This document shows, piece after piece, positions 54,808 to 64,000 of a stretch of 64,000 nt of DNA. Location: contig NZ_CAJLKP010000012.1 in NCBI RefSeq assembly GCF_905207245.1, positions 41,645 through 105,644 on the forward strand, read 5' to 3'. The DNA comes from an uncultured Bacteroides sp. GTDB taxonomy: Bacteria; Bacteroidota; Bacteroidia; Bacteroidales; Bacteroidaceae. A program made the translations under genes and the position numbers. Position 1 is the first letter of the stretch, and each line of letters begins with the position of its first letter. The notes beneath the pieces are model-generated. The model worked only from the letters and a program-made list of their open reading frames with translations. It was not told where the DNA came from and made no database searches.

Positions 54808-56541
54808 TTATTCCCAACCCGGATTCTGTGTCAAATTTGGATTTTTCGATCTTTCTGACTGAGGAATCGGAAACAAATACATCTTGTCATCCCATTGGCG
54901 TGATACATTCTTGCGCATGTAAGTAATGTTTCCATCGGCTTCCTTAACCAGCTTCATTTCAACAATATTCTTGAAATATTTGTCAGCCTCTTTCCAACGA
55001 CGAACATCCCAGAAACGATGACCTTCGAAAGCCAGTTCAACAAAGCGTTCGTTACACAACTTAGTCCAGAATGTATTGGCATCCATTCCTTGTTCAAAGT
55101 CCGGCATACCGGCACGTTGGCGTGTCTTACTGGCAGCAGCACGGGCCGACATCGGGAATTCCATGCTGGTAATATCTGCGCCACCCAGATACTTGAATAC
55201 AGCTTCTGCATAATTCAAATAAACTTCGCCCAGACGGAAAGTCAGCCAAGTATGGCGAGACTCCTTAAACTTGCTGTTGCTGGCCAATGAGATGGCACCG
55301 TTACAAAGTTTTTTGAGATAATAGCCTGTCGGTGTGGCGCCAGTCAAAGGCTCACCATTGATGCCTCCTTGGAATGTTTCAATCTTAGCGGCACCGGAAT
55401 AAGTAGGCCATTGATCACCGTTTACAGCTACCGTAGCCGCCAGACGCGGATCGCGATCCTGATAAGGATTCTTCTCATCATATCCCGAGCCGTCTTCACC
55501 GATCGATTTACCGTTGAGCATATCGTAAGCATCGACTAAATTCTGAGTAGGACAATTTCCCCCCTTACCACCTTCAATGCCCACAGGGTAATTGTTGGTT
55601 TCCACTAAGTTGTCACCGGATGAACTTTTATAATAACGGCGACCGTAGAGGATTTCCTTCATAATGCCAGGCGTATTGAAACTTCCTGCATCCCACAAAT
55701 CCGCATAGTTAGCAGTAAGGCCTTTGCCACGTTTATCAGCAGCATCGAGCAACTCTTTAGCATACAAAGCTGCCATATGATAGCGTTCCTTGTCACCACT
55801 TGGATTGAACAGCGGGCTGGCCCAATACAAAGCAGCACGGGCTTTCAATGCGAGCACGGCAAGTCGGTCCGCGCGACCGGTCTCTTCCGTACCTGTGGAA
55901 AATTCTCCCAGATTACTGTAATCTTCGATAATCAATGATTGAATTTCCGCACATTCATCTATGATAAACTTAAAGACTTCATCCGCCGAAGTCCGTTCTA
56001 ACGAATTGACTTCTTCTGCCGTGATTTGCTTGGTCACCAGAGGCACATCACCATATTGGCGAACCAGGCAGAAATAGAAGTAAGCACGCATAAAACGGCT
56101 TTCATACTTGTAGTTCTCATAACGGTGAAGTTGGGCGGCATAGTCGTTGTTCAGCACCAGTTCATCGAATGACAAGCCTTGCAATTCGTAAATCACGTGG
56201 TTGCAAGTACTGATGCCTTTATACATGCTACTCCAGACTGACGCTTTCGCATTGGTAGGGCTCCAAGCTCCATTGTAGAAGTGCTCGATACCATTGCCCC
56301 CAAGACTGTACTCACTTTCGTCTGTAGCAGATGCCTGCATGGCGCCCGATGAGTAGTTACCGAAGTCATACTCCACGGTATTGTAGATGTCGGTCATGAA
56401 TCCACCTACATTACCGAAGTTCTGTGTTATATAGTCCTTGTCGAAGATGTTGTACTCATTGTAATCCATCTGATCAGAACATGAAGCCAAGCATCCGGCT
56501 GCACACACGACAAAGACAGGTTTCCATATTTTATTGATCAT
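54808..56541 (-). CDS. SusD-family lipoprotein (third PUL, distal pair)
   Basis: 577 residues. Lipobox LASC (Cys near residue 21) followed by SDQMDYNEY. The SusD helical repeats (YKYESRFMRAYFYFCLVRQYGDVPLV) and C-terminal signatures (RLGEVYLNYAEAVFKYLG; RFVELAFEGHRFWDVRRW) are present, and it ends NLTQNPGW. Partner of the short SusC that ends 29 bp upstream of its start. Confidence 0.95.
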   Translation of the reverse strand: MINKIWKPVFVVCAAGCLASCSDQMDYNEYNIFDKDYITQNFGNVGGFMTDIYNTVEYDFGNYSSGAMQASATDESEYSLGGNGIEHFYNGAWSPTNAKASVWSSMYKGISTCNHVIYELQGLSFDELVLNNDYAAQLHRYENYKYESRFMRAYFYFCLVRQYGDVPLVTKQITAEEVNSLERTSADEVFKFIIDECAEIQSLIIEDYSNLGEFSTGTEETGRADRLAVLALKARAALYWASPLFNPSGDKERYHMAALYAKELLDAADKRGKGLTANYADLWDAGSFNTPGIMKEILYGRRYYKSSSGDNLVETNNYPVGIEGGKGGNCPTQNLVDAYDMLNGKSIGEDGSGYDEKNPYQDRDPRLAATVAVNGDQWPTYSGAAKIETFQGGINGEPLTGATPTGYYLKKLCNGAISLASNSKFKESRHTWLTFRLGEVYLNYAEAVFKYLGGADITSMEFPMSARAAASKTRQRAGMPDFEQGMDANTFWTKLCNERFVELAFEGHRFWDVRRWKEADKYFKNIVEMKLVKEADGNITYMRKNVSRQWDDKMYLFPIPQSERSKNPNLTQNPGWE

Positions 56542-56570
56542 AATTCTAATGTATTAATTCGTTCATAAAA

Positions 56571-59387
56571 TTAAAACGTAACACTCAGCCCCAACGCAAC
56601 GCTTTTCGTCATAGGATTGATTCCATACGCTTCGGGGTCGTTCTCATCTATATGGTCGAAACTGATGAGGTCAATGCCACGTACATACAATTTAGCGGCG
56701 TTTACAACTTTCGTCTTTTTCAGCCAAGAAGCGGGCAACTTGTAGTACACTTCCAGATTGCGCAACTTGATAAATGAGCGGTCGGCCAACCACAGAGTCG
56801 ATGTCTGGTAGTTGTTGGCATTGCTTTGGCTGCTCAGACGCGGGAACTTGGCATTCTGATTCTGCGGTGTCCAACGATTGTCGTAAGCATATTGCGAGAT
56901 ATTGGTGTTGTTTATCAACGGCCAATACATGCTCTTGGTGTTGAGAACGGCACTGTAATTGCCTGTCCCCTGGAACATGGCATAGAATCCGAGTCCTTTC
57001 CACTCCGCACCCAAATGCAGGCTGTAGTATATTTCCGGGCAAGTGGTACTGTAGCCGATAGCCACTTTATCGTTGGCATCGATGATGTTGTCTTCATTCA
57101 CATCGCGATACTTTATATCACCGGGCTTCACCGTAGAGAAATTCTGTGTGGGACTTGCAGCGATGTCTGCTTCATCCTTGAAGAAACCGATAGCTTCCAA
57201 TCCGTAGAGTTGTCCGTAAGGATTTCCTGTCTGGACAAGATTCGCATATTGGCGGGGTTCTTCCAGCATTTCCTTGATTTCGTTTTTGTTCAACGAGAAG
57301 TTACCGCCGACATTAAATTCCACTTGACCGAGCTTTTTGCTATAATCAAGACCAACTTCTATACCCTTACTATCCACGATACCTGCATTCTCATACGGAG
57401 GATCCATACCGAAAATTTCCGAGTACTTGCCTTCCGAAGTCACCCAAATGTTTGTACGGTGTTCTTTCCAAAAGTCAAGAGTCACATCCAAACATCCGAA
57501 AAGTTTCGCATCCACACCTACATTGTATTTATAGGCCTTTTCATGGCTCGGATTGGTGGTAGCCACCCGTGCGAGGTAGGAACGTCCGAATTCAGAGTTC
57601 CAACCGCTGTCGAAAGGATAAGTACCTCCCGAAGTGCCATACTGCTGGGCATAGTATGACCAAACTTCATCACCCGGTAAGTTGTCCACATTGATGATAC
57701 CTGCCGATGCACGCAGTTTCAAGAAGTTCACCCATTTCACATTTTCCATGAACTTTTCTTTGGAGATGACCCATGCGGCCGAAAAAGTGGGCGAAAAAGC
57801 CCATTTGGTACCGGGAGCCAAACGGCTGCTGCCACTTTCTACCAAAGCGAGGTCAACGAAATAACGGTTCATGTAACCATAGTGCGACCACCAGGTAATG
57901 TTCTGACGACTCACCGTGTTGTTGACGCCGTTCGGGTCGTTATTCTCGTAGTCCCACTTCAACTGGCTGTAGATGCTGTGGTCACCGAATGTCCGCTGAT
58001 AGTTAAATCCCACATCGAAATGGAGCAGACGGTCAAATTCATTTGTTTTCGCACCTGTTCCCATTTCACTATCCTTTCCATAAATCTCACTCTTTACGGT
58101 AGGTTCGGAAGCACCGTCCGCCCATGTAGGCGCATTGACACTGTAGACATACTCTTTGCTATGGTCTTCATAGATGTTGGCTATATTGTCATAACTGACG
58201 CGTACGAACGCATTCAATCCTTTTGTCAGGCCGGAAAGATCCTGAGTCAGCTTCATGTCGGCAAAAAGCGAGCGGGTATGATTTTTGTAATAAGCGGCAC
58301 CGATGCTCTGTGCTACAGGATTTTGTGTACCTGCCCATGTGTCGCTACCTCCCCAAACACCGTTCTCATCCCTGATGGGGAATGCGGCAGAGGGCACTGT
58401 GTAAACCAGATCCCAAAGGTCGGTCTGCGCACCCGGTCTTGACGTTTCCTGCAATACGCCCAACAAATTCACCTGAAGATCGGTTGTCTGGGTCAGGTTG
58501 ATGTCCATGTTCATGCGTAAGTTGCCTTTTACGTATTTGTCTTGTGTGGAATAGCCTTCATTTGCACCCGGTTCTTTCACAAATCCCTTGTTGGAAATCA
58601 AATCCAGCATGGTATAGTAACGGAATTTTTCGCCGCCACCGCGGAATTCGATGTTATACTTATTGGTCATCGCATTGTCGCGGAACGTTTCATCCACCCA
58701 GTTCACGTTCGGATAGAGATAAGGCATGGTTCCATCGCGCAAAGCATTGAGCTCTTGATTGCTGTAACGCCCTGTCATACCATCGTTGATACGGGCTTCG
58801 TTGACGGCCAATCCATACGTATAGGCATCTACGAATTTGGGCTTGTTGGCAAGCGAAGTAAACAAATGGTCGTATGTCACCTTGACACTGCGCGAGTTGT
58901 ACTTACCGCGCTTAGTCACGATATTGATTGCTCCATTGATTCCCTTATATCCATAGAGGGCGACTGCTGCTGCATCTTTCAGGACGATGACGCTTTCCAC
59001 TTCTTCGGGAGCGATGCTTACAATATCTCGCTGGATACCGTCGATCATGACCAACGGCGAATTCTTGCTGTTCAATGTTTGCAGTCCGCGTATATAGAAA
59101 GTAGGATTCACATCTGCATAACGACCACCGCTCTGCAACGATATCAAGCCATTGCCCTGACCTATAATGGAGTTGCCGATATTCTTGGCACTACGACGGT
59201 CGGTAGTTTCGGAACTAATGACCGACACGGAACCGGTAGCCTCCTCACGGGTCAGCAATCGCTCGGCACCTACATCGATGGTCTGGCCTACAAACTTGTC
59301 GGTCTGCTCTTCGTTTGATTCCTGTGCCGTCGTCGGCAGGCACAAACCTGCAAAGAGCGACAACACAATTATATATTTTTTATTCAT
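56571..59387 (-). CDS. Short SusC-family transporter lacking the N-terminal CarboxypepD_reg domain
   Basis: 938 residues with a signal peptide (…LPTTA-Q, about 21). The mature protein goes almost directly into the plug region (GQTIDVGAERLLTREEATGSVSVIS; FYIRGLQTL; VLKDAAAVALYGYKG) and then the barrel, ending SVALGLSVTF. It lacks the 80-residue CarboxypepD_reg-like domain of the other three SusC proteins here. It is therefore a shorter SusC type, probably with its own SusD (54808). It lies 50 bp behind the other SusD, within one transcription unit. It probably carries a related but distinct oligosaccharide. Confidence 0.94.
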   Translation of the reverse strand: MNKKYIIVLSLFAGLCLPTTAQESNEEQTDKFVGQTIDVGAERLLTREEATGSVSVISSETTDRRSAKNIGNSIIGQGNGLISLQSGGRYADVNPTFYIRGLQTLNSKNSPLVMIDGIQRDIVSIAPEEVESVIVLKDAAAVALYGYKGINGAINIVTKRGKYNSRSVKVTYDHLFTSLANKPKFVDAYTYGLAVNEARINDGMTGRYSNQELNALRDGTMPYLYPNVNWVDETFRDNAMTNKYNIEFRGGGEKFRYYTMLDLISNKGFVKEPGANEGYSTQDKYVKGNLRMNMDINLTQTTDLQVNLLGVLQETSRPGAQTDLWDLVYTVPSAAFPIRDENGVWGGSDTWAGTQNPVAQSIGAAYYKNHTRSLFADMKLTQDLSGLTKGLNAFVRVSYDNIANIYEDHSKEYVYSVNAPTWADGASEPTVKSEIYGKDSEMGTGAKTNEFDRLLHFDVGFNYQRTFGDHSIYSQLKWDYENNDPNGVNNTVSRQNITWWSHYGYMNRYFVDLALVESGSSRLAPGTKWAFSPTFSAAWVISKEKFMENVKWVNFLKLRASAGIINVDNLPGDEVWSYYAQQYGTSGGTYPFDSGWNSEFGRSYLARVATTNPSHEKAYKYNVGVDAKLFGCLDVTLDFWKEHRTNIWVTSEGKYSEIFGMDPPYENAGIVDSKGIEVGLDYSKKLGQVEFNVGGNFSLNKNEIKEMLEEPRQYANLVQTGNPYGQLYGLEAIGFFKDEADIAASPTQNFSTVKPGDIKYRDVNEDNIIDANDKVAIGYSTTCPEIYYSLHLGAEWKGLGFYAMFQGTGNYSAVLNTKSMYWPLINNTNISQYAYDNRWTPQNQNAKFPRLSSQSNANNYQTSTLWLADRSFIKLRNLEVYYKLPASWLKKTKVVNAAKLYVRGIDLISFDHIDENDPEAYGINPMTKSVALGLSVTF

Positions 59388-59437
59388 AACGTATTATTTT
59401 ATACTTTATACCTTTTGATTGTTCATTATTAAAGAGG

Positions 59438-61486
59438 TTACCATCCGGCATTCTGTACCAAACCGTAATTCTTGTTCACTTCCGTAATAGGGAACGGTTG
59501 CAAGTACCACTTCGGATCAAAACCATCTTTCCACCAAATACGGGAACCGCCAGTGATTTGGAAGCGTTCGAAGTCGAAGTGTGACGGTTCGTAGAAGTTA
59601 GGATCGTCTTCCGCCAAGCCTTTGTTGAATGACTTATTGTACCACTGGTCTTCTGAACGTACCCAATCATTACCATTCTTCACCAAACGATAAATACGCA
59701 AGCCATGAAGCGGACGTTCCAACAAGTCGGCACGCTTATAACGGATCAAGTCGAAGTAACGTTCGTTTTGGAAAGCCAAATCGCAAGCACGTTCACGCAT
59801 GATTTCCGCCAGCAGATTTTCTTTGTTAGATGTCAGGTTCTTGTCGGGATTGCATTCCACCAGTCCTTTCAGACCCACGCGAGCACGTACGGCATCCACG
59901 TAATCGATGGCTTCTCCAAAATTGCCTCCGGTCTGCACGATGGCCTCCGCGTATGTCAAGTAGATGTCGCTCAACATGATGGCATTCCACTGCGGGAACT
60001 TCCTGTTCATGACACTACCTACCAGGTACTTCAGCATACGGTAACCGGTGGCATATACACCTGAATTGGTTTTCGGATCTAGTTTAGCATTGGTGCCACC
60101 TACCCAAGTTTCCCAGTTATTACCGCTGGCACGTCCGTCACCCCAGTTCACGGCTTGGCGTGCACCGTTTACCACTGCGGTTTCATACAGACGAGGGTCG
60201 CGGGTATAGCGGATATTCTGCAACTGTTGTTTGCCTTTCACGGTATCGCCTTGAATGAACATATTGTCCAATCGGTCTTCTTTCTCCGCTTTTTCCCAAT
60301 CGAACGGAGTACCGTCTGCCCAAGGGAACATCTCGACGTATTCTTGCGTAGGGCAATAGGAGTAACGAGAATTGGTTTTGCTACCATCTACCGAAGAGCC
60401 AAAGCCCAAATTGAACCAACCATAATCATTACCACTGGCATTTTTACTACGGCGGACACTATGCAGAATTTCAGTACTGTTTTCCAGGATGTAGCCGCTA
60501 CGGTAGGCATAACGGTAATCCTCCTGCGTATTTCCGGCCGGTTTTATCAACTGATAATGCCCCTGGCTTCTCATTTGTGTAAAGAAATCATCGCATGCGC
60601 CCTTCAGTTTCGTCCACAGTTCGGGTTTGCTGCCACCATACCAAGCGCAGGTATCAGCTTCATTTTCCAGCGTATATTTGCCTTGATAATAAGGTTGCGA
60701 ATCATTGAACAAAGGAGATGCGGCGAAAGCCAGCACCTTACACTTCAACGCCATAGCACCTGCCAAAGTCCAGTGGCCGGTTTGCGACTGTGCTTCCGCA
60801 CCGGTGTAAGCCCACGGCAATGCTTTGTTGGCGATTGCTGTGTCCAGCAGTTCCAGCATGAAGTTCACGGTCGATTCCACACTGCGCCGGGGCAGGTCGT
60901 AACTGCTTTCGGCACCGGTGAATGACTGGCGGATAACAGGCAGACCGCCATACCAACGAAAAGCGATAAAGTAAGTATAAGCCATCAGGCATCGTGCTTC
61001 GTCGACCATACGGGCTTTCTCGGCATCGCTCATGTCGGGCACTTCATTAATGCGTTCAATCAGCATCCAGCAGTGACGCACATTCTCCCAGATAAATTCG
61101 TTCGTATAAGGATAAATATTGCCGTTCTTTTTGCTATCAATAGCCGAAGTCAGCGAACCGTTATAGTATTTGGAAAACACAGTGGTATTGTTGAAGAAAA
61201 GATGAAAGTCATCCCCCAACGCATCGGGCATTCCTTTCCAATAGTTCTGACACTGCGGAGCATCGTTCGTGGAATTGGTCGGCAGATTGTAATACTGTGT
61301 AGCGTAAATACTTGCCAAGAAGTTACGGGTATATTCCGGATTGGAAAACACCTCATCGGCAGTCACCGTGCCGCCCGGAGCCTTTTCCAGGAATGAGTTT
61401 CCGAACTTTATCTCATCCGTACAAGAAACCATTCCGAGAGTAGCCACAGCTGCCACACCTATGATATATTTGATATTCAGTTTCAT
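59438..61486 (-). CDS. SusD-family lipoprotein (third PUL, proximal pair)
   Basis: 682 residues. Lipobox VSC (Cys near residue 22) followed by TDEIKFGNS. RagB/SusD features: MVDEARCLMAYTYFIAFRWYGGLPV, MLSDIYLTYAEAIVQTGG and MRERACDLAFQNERYFDLIRYKRADLL; it ends NYGLVQNAGW. It is longer than usual for SusD, like the one of the large PUL. Partner of the SusC that ends 6 bp upstream. Confidence 0.95.
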   Translation of the reverse strand: MKLNIKYIIGVAAVATLGMVSCTDEIKFGNSFLEKAPGGTVTADEVFSNPEYTRNFLASIYATQYYNLPTNSTNDAPQCQNYWKGMPDALGDDFHLFFNNTTVFSKYYNGSLTSAIDSKKNGNIYPYTNEFIWENVRHCWMLIERINEVPDMSDAEKARMVDEARCLMAYTYFIAFRWYGGLPVIRQSFTGAESSYDLPRRSVESTVNFMLELLDTAIANKALPWAYTGAEAQSQTGHWTLAGAMALKCKVLAFAASPLFNDSQPYYQGKYTLENEADTCAWYGGSKPELWTKLKGACDDFFTQMRSQGHYQLIKPAGNTQEDYRYAYRSGYILENSTEILHSVRRSKNASGNDYGWFNLGFGSSVDGSKTNSRYSYCPTQEYVEMFPWADGTPFDWEKAEKEDRLDNMFIQGDTVKGKQQLQNIRYTRDPRLYETAVVNGARQAVNWGDGRASGNNWETWVGGTNAKLDPKTNSGVYATGYRMLKYLVGSVMNRKFPQWNAIMLSDIYLTYAEAIVQTGGNFGEAIDYVDAVRARVGLKGLVECNPDKNLTSNKENLLAEIMRERACDLAFQNERYFDLIRYKRADLLERPLHGLRIYRLVKNGNDWVRSEDQWYNKSFNKGLAEDDPNFYEPSHFDFERFQITGGSRIWWKDGFDPKWYLQPFPITEVNKNYGLVQNAGW

Positions 61487-61492
61487 TTTTGC

Positions 61493-64000
61493 TTAAAAAT
61501 TAAGTTTCAGACTAATGGTATAAGTACGTTGAAGCGGGTACGAGGGCGAACTGCTGGCACGTGTTTCGGGGTCACCCCAAATGAAAGGAGTAAAGGTCAG
61601 CAGATTGTAACCGCTCAATGCCACTTGGGCACGATCCAATCCAATCTTCCTGAAGAAAGGAAGTTTCATGTTATAAGCAAGCATAATCGTCTTCAAACGC
61701 AAATATTTCGCATCTTTTTCATAAAGAGCGCAATCCTGATAGTTATTGGTAGCTCCGTTAGTCCAAGTGGCGCGCGGATATTCATAATCCTGCCCCGGTC
61801 TGTCGGAATTCCATGTATTCTCCACATGATACTTCAGCAAACCGCCGCGGTCTTTCGTCGTACGATCCAGGAACGGATAGCGGAACACGTCGCTAATGAC
61901 ACGCGATACGTCCCAAGAACCCGTCCACTGCATGTTGAATTCAAAATCTTTCCATGCAAAACCGGCATTCAGACCGGCAATGTATTGCGGGTCGTCGGTA
62001 TAGCCCAACTCACGGGTCTTATCGTCTTCATCGATTATGCCGTTACCGTCCAAGTCCACAAACACGGCATCACCGTCTTTCAAGTCAACGAGCTGTTTCG
62101 GGAAAGGCTGGCCGAATTTTTCTTCGTACAAACGGGGCGTGTCTTCGTCATAAAAACGGAAGAATTTGTACATGTGGCGCGCGCCGATCCGGTGTCCCTT
62201 CTCATACTGGTAAGCATTGGTATAGGGAGATTCCTTTTTCTCGATAATCTCATTCTGGTTGTGAGAGAGGTTCAGCGTAGTCCAATAGCGGAAGTTGTCG
62301 TTCACCTTGTGATTCCAGTTCAAGGAGACTTCCCACCCCCAGCTGTCTACCACACCCAAATTGGCGTAAGGCGGCTGGAAGCCTACGATGGCGGGTGCAG
62401 TGTAGTCTTTCAGCAAGATGTCCGTACGGTGTTCCTTATAGTAGTCGAAAGTGGCACGCAGACGGTCGTCCCATAAGTTGACATCGATACCGTAGTTTTG
62501 TTTGAATGCCTTTTCCCAAGTCACCTCCGGGTTGTTCTTGTTTTTCACATCTTCATAATAAGCAGGGAGCAGCACTGAGTTTTCTACGCCAAAGTTGTAG
62601 GCATAACCGCCGCGGGTACCCATCTTATCACTATACAGAAAGGGGTCGGCCAGATACATGAAGCGCGAACCACCCACTTTGTCGTTACCTACCAAACCCC
62701 ATGAAGCACGGAGCTTCAAGAAAGGGATGGCTTTTTTCAAGGGCTTGAAAAAGTCTTCCTCGCTGACCACCCAACCGATAGAACCTGCCGGGAATACACC
62801 GAAACGGCGGTCGGGGTGGAAGTTTTCGGAACCATTGTACCCTACATTGAATTCGGTTATATAACGGCTCTTGTAGTCGTAAGTGACACGACCCACCAAA
62901 CCCACATATCCGCGCGGGATGTCCGAATAACTGCCGGGATAGTAATTCTTGCTCTGGTTATAGAGCACCAATGCGCCTACGGAATGATCGCCGAAAGTGC
63001 GATTGTAGTTCAACTGTGCCTCGAAATACCAGTCGCGCGCCTTTCCGGTATCTTCACTGTAACTGATGGGAGTATTTTCGCCATCTTTACGATAAAGAAG
63101 ACTGCCATCCTCTTGAATGACAGGAAAATAGGTAGCACGTTTCACAGTACCTTCTTTGGTTACGTTGAACATATTATTATATGAGCCCTTGATTTTCAAC
63201 GCAAGCCCCTTGGTAATGAAGTCCAACTTCTGATCCAATGCAAGATCCAACTGCAACTTGTTGTTATTATAGTGGAAATAACCGCCGGTACCTCCACTAC
63301 TGTAATAATTCATGGCACTGCCTCCTACAAAAGGCAAGGTCAACCCATCTGTATAATCGGTGGTAGTGCTGATATACCTGCCGTCGACGATACCCGGACT
63401 GCTGAAAGGAGTGGCCTGCACCATACTCATAATCAGGCCGGAAGCACCCTGACTGGTATGGGGCTTCTGTGCATTGTCCACCGAACCTGCCAGGTTGAAC
63501 GACAAAGTGGTAGTCTTGCTCACATCCAAGTCGAGGTTGGCACGATAGTTGAAACGCTGATAGCGGTAGTCGTAATGATAATCATCAAATTCGGTAAACA
63601 GACCACCTTGTGTCATGAAACCGGCAGAAACAAAGTAGCGCATGGTCTTGGTACCACCACTGATGTTGACGTTATGCTTGGATTGCATGGTAACATCTTT
63701 CATGATGTAATCGACCCAACGCATACTCGGAAAACGGATGGGGTCGCTGCCGTCCTGGAATTTCTCAAGCACTCCGTCCGAGAACATCGGAGTGAACGTC
63801 TCACCGGTAGAGAAGTCAAAGTCATTTCTCTGCATCTGGTTGAAGAAAGTCCCGTATTCATAACTGTCTGCCTGCTCTAAGAGGCGAGTCGGAGTCAATG
63901 CGGAGAAAGAGGTGTTGATGTCAATCTTGGCCTGTCCTTCCTTACCGCGCTTGGTGGTAATCAACACTACCCCGTTGGCACCGCGCACACCGAATACGGC
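61493..64000 (-). CDS. SusC-family TonB-dependent transporter, N-terminus beyond the window
   Basis: The frame is open to the last base of the window, so the start, signal peptide and plug N-terminus lie outside. The visible 835 codons begin in the plug with AVFGVRGANGVVLITTKRGKEG and include the barrel, with an Asp-rich loop DLDGNGIIDEDD typical of SusC and a terminal strand TYTISLKLNF. It is the first visible gene of a SusC-SusD-SusC-SusD-GH2 series on the minus strand. Confidence 0.96.
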   Translation of the reverse strand, partial: AVFGVRGANGVVLITTKRGKEGQAKIDINTSFSALTPTRLLEQADSYEYGTFFNQMQRNDFDFSTGETFTPMFSDGVLEKFQDGSDPIRFPSMRWVDYIMKDVTMQSKHNVNISGGTKTMRYFVSAGFMTQGGLFTEFDDYHYDYRYQRFNYRANLDLDVSKTTTLSFNLAGSVDNAQKPHTSQGASGLIMSMVQATPFSSPGIVDGRYISTTTDYTDGLTLPFVGGSAMNYYSSGGTGGYFHYNNNKLQLDLALDQKLDFITKGLALKIKGSYNNMFNVTKEGTVKRATYFPVIQEDGSLLYRKDGENTPISYSEDTGKARDWYFEAQLNYNRTFGDHSVGALVLYNQSKNYYPGSYSDIPRGYVGLVGRVTYDYKSRYITEFNVGYNGSENFHPDRRFGVFPAGSIGWVVSEEDFFKPLKKAIPFLKLRASWGLVGNDKVGGSRFMYLADPFLYSDKMGTRGGYAYNFGVENSVLLPAYYEDVKNKNNPEVTWEKAFKQNYGIDVNLWDDRLRATFDYYKEHRTDILLKDYTAPAIVGFQPPYANLGVVDSWGWEVSLNWNHKVNDNFRYWTTLNLSHNQNEIIEKKESPYTNAYQYEKGHRIGARHMYKFFRFYDEDTPRLYEEKFGQPFPKQLVDLKDGDAVFVDLDGNGIIDEDDKTRELGYTDDPQYIAGLNAGFAWKDFEFNMQWTGSWDVSRVISDVFRYPFLDRTTKDRGGLLKYHVENTWNSDRPGQDYEYPRATWTNGATNNYQDCALYEKDAKYLRLKTIMLAYNMKLPFFRKIGLDRAQVALSGYNLLTFTPFIWGDPETRASSSPSYPLQRTYTISLKLNF

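Noticed and set aside
1..64000. CRISPR arrays, tRNA or rRNA genes, insertion sequences, integrases, phage or conjugation genes
   Set aside because: None recognised on either strand; repeats found are intergenic hairpins or PUL-family domain repeats.

Overview
The window looks like a chromosomal segment of a gut Bacteroides-type genome (Bacteroidales). Four SusC/SusD pairs, three AraC-output hybrid two-component sensors (HTCS), many secreted glycoside hydrolases and promoters of the TAnnTTTG (-7) type all point the same way. No tRNA, rRNA, CRISPR array, insertion sequence or phage gene was seen. Apart from hemW, almost everything is polysaccharide-utilisation locus (PUL) content.

Layout. (i) 1-3773: the C-terminal end of an HTCS (+) converges on a soluble multi-PAS hybrid histidine kinase (-). 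(ii) 4042-33047, all on the minus strand: one large PUL, read as HTCS, SusC, SusD, exo-beta-1,3-galactanase-type GH43_24, DUF2264/GH154, a BNR_4 propeller protein, GH105, GH43-GH43, GH97-GH43, propeller-GH51, GH51, GH2 and GH43. A second, longer DUF2264 protein (33405-35423, +) diverges from the HTCS. Together these enzymes fit the side chains and backbone of a type II arabinogalactan (arabinogalactan protein or gum-arabic-like): GH43_24 for the beta-1,3-galactan backbone, GH2 for beta-galactose, GH51/GH43 for L-arabinofuranose, GH97 for beta-L-arabinopyranose or alpha-galactose, and BNR_4 + GH105 + GH154 for glucuronic acid with or without rhamnose caps. (iii) 35572-36705: hemW, housekeeping. 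(iv) 36772-43679: a small locus of SusC, SusD and a secreted PHP-fold phosphoesterase, with a divergent ECF sigma factor, no anti-sigma gene and no glycosidase. (v) 43921-64000: an HTCS and a GH2 (+), a decayed GH43, then a minus-strand run of SusC (cut by the window end), SusD, a short SusC, SusD and GH2. The substrate is unknown.

Regulation visible in the DNA. Bacteroides -7 boxes lie before most transcription units. The clearest promoter is TTG-N19-TACCTTTG before the ECF sigma gene. In the large PUL most gene junctions longer than about 100 bp carry an extended inverted repeat. One, just after SusD, looks like an internal terminator, which would favour SusCD over enzyme expression. GH2 (5153-8248) and GH154 appear to have extra promoters of their own.

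Most unusual items: the SusCD-phosphodiesterase-ECF unit, the BNR_4 protein as a candidate uronate lyase working with GH105, the GH97-GH43 and propeller-GH51 fusions, a 29-bp hairpin whose mismatches are mainly G.U pairs only on the transcribed strand, a pair of inverted heptamer-repeat arrays, and a GH43 relic beside nested palindromes.
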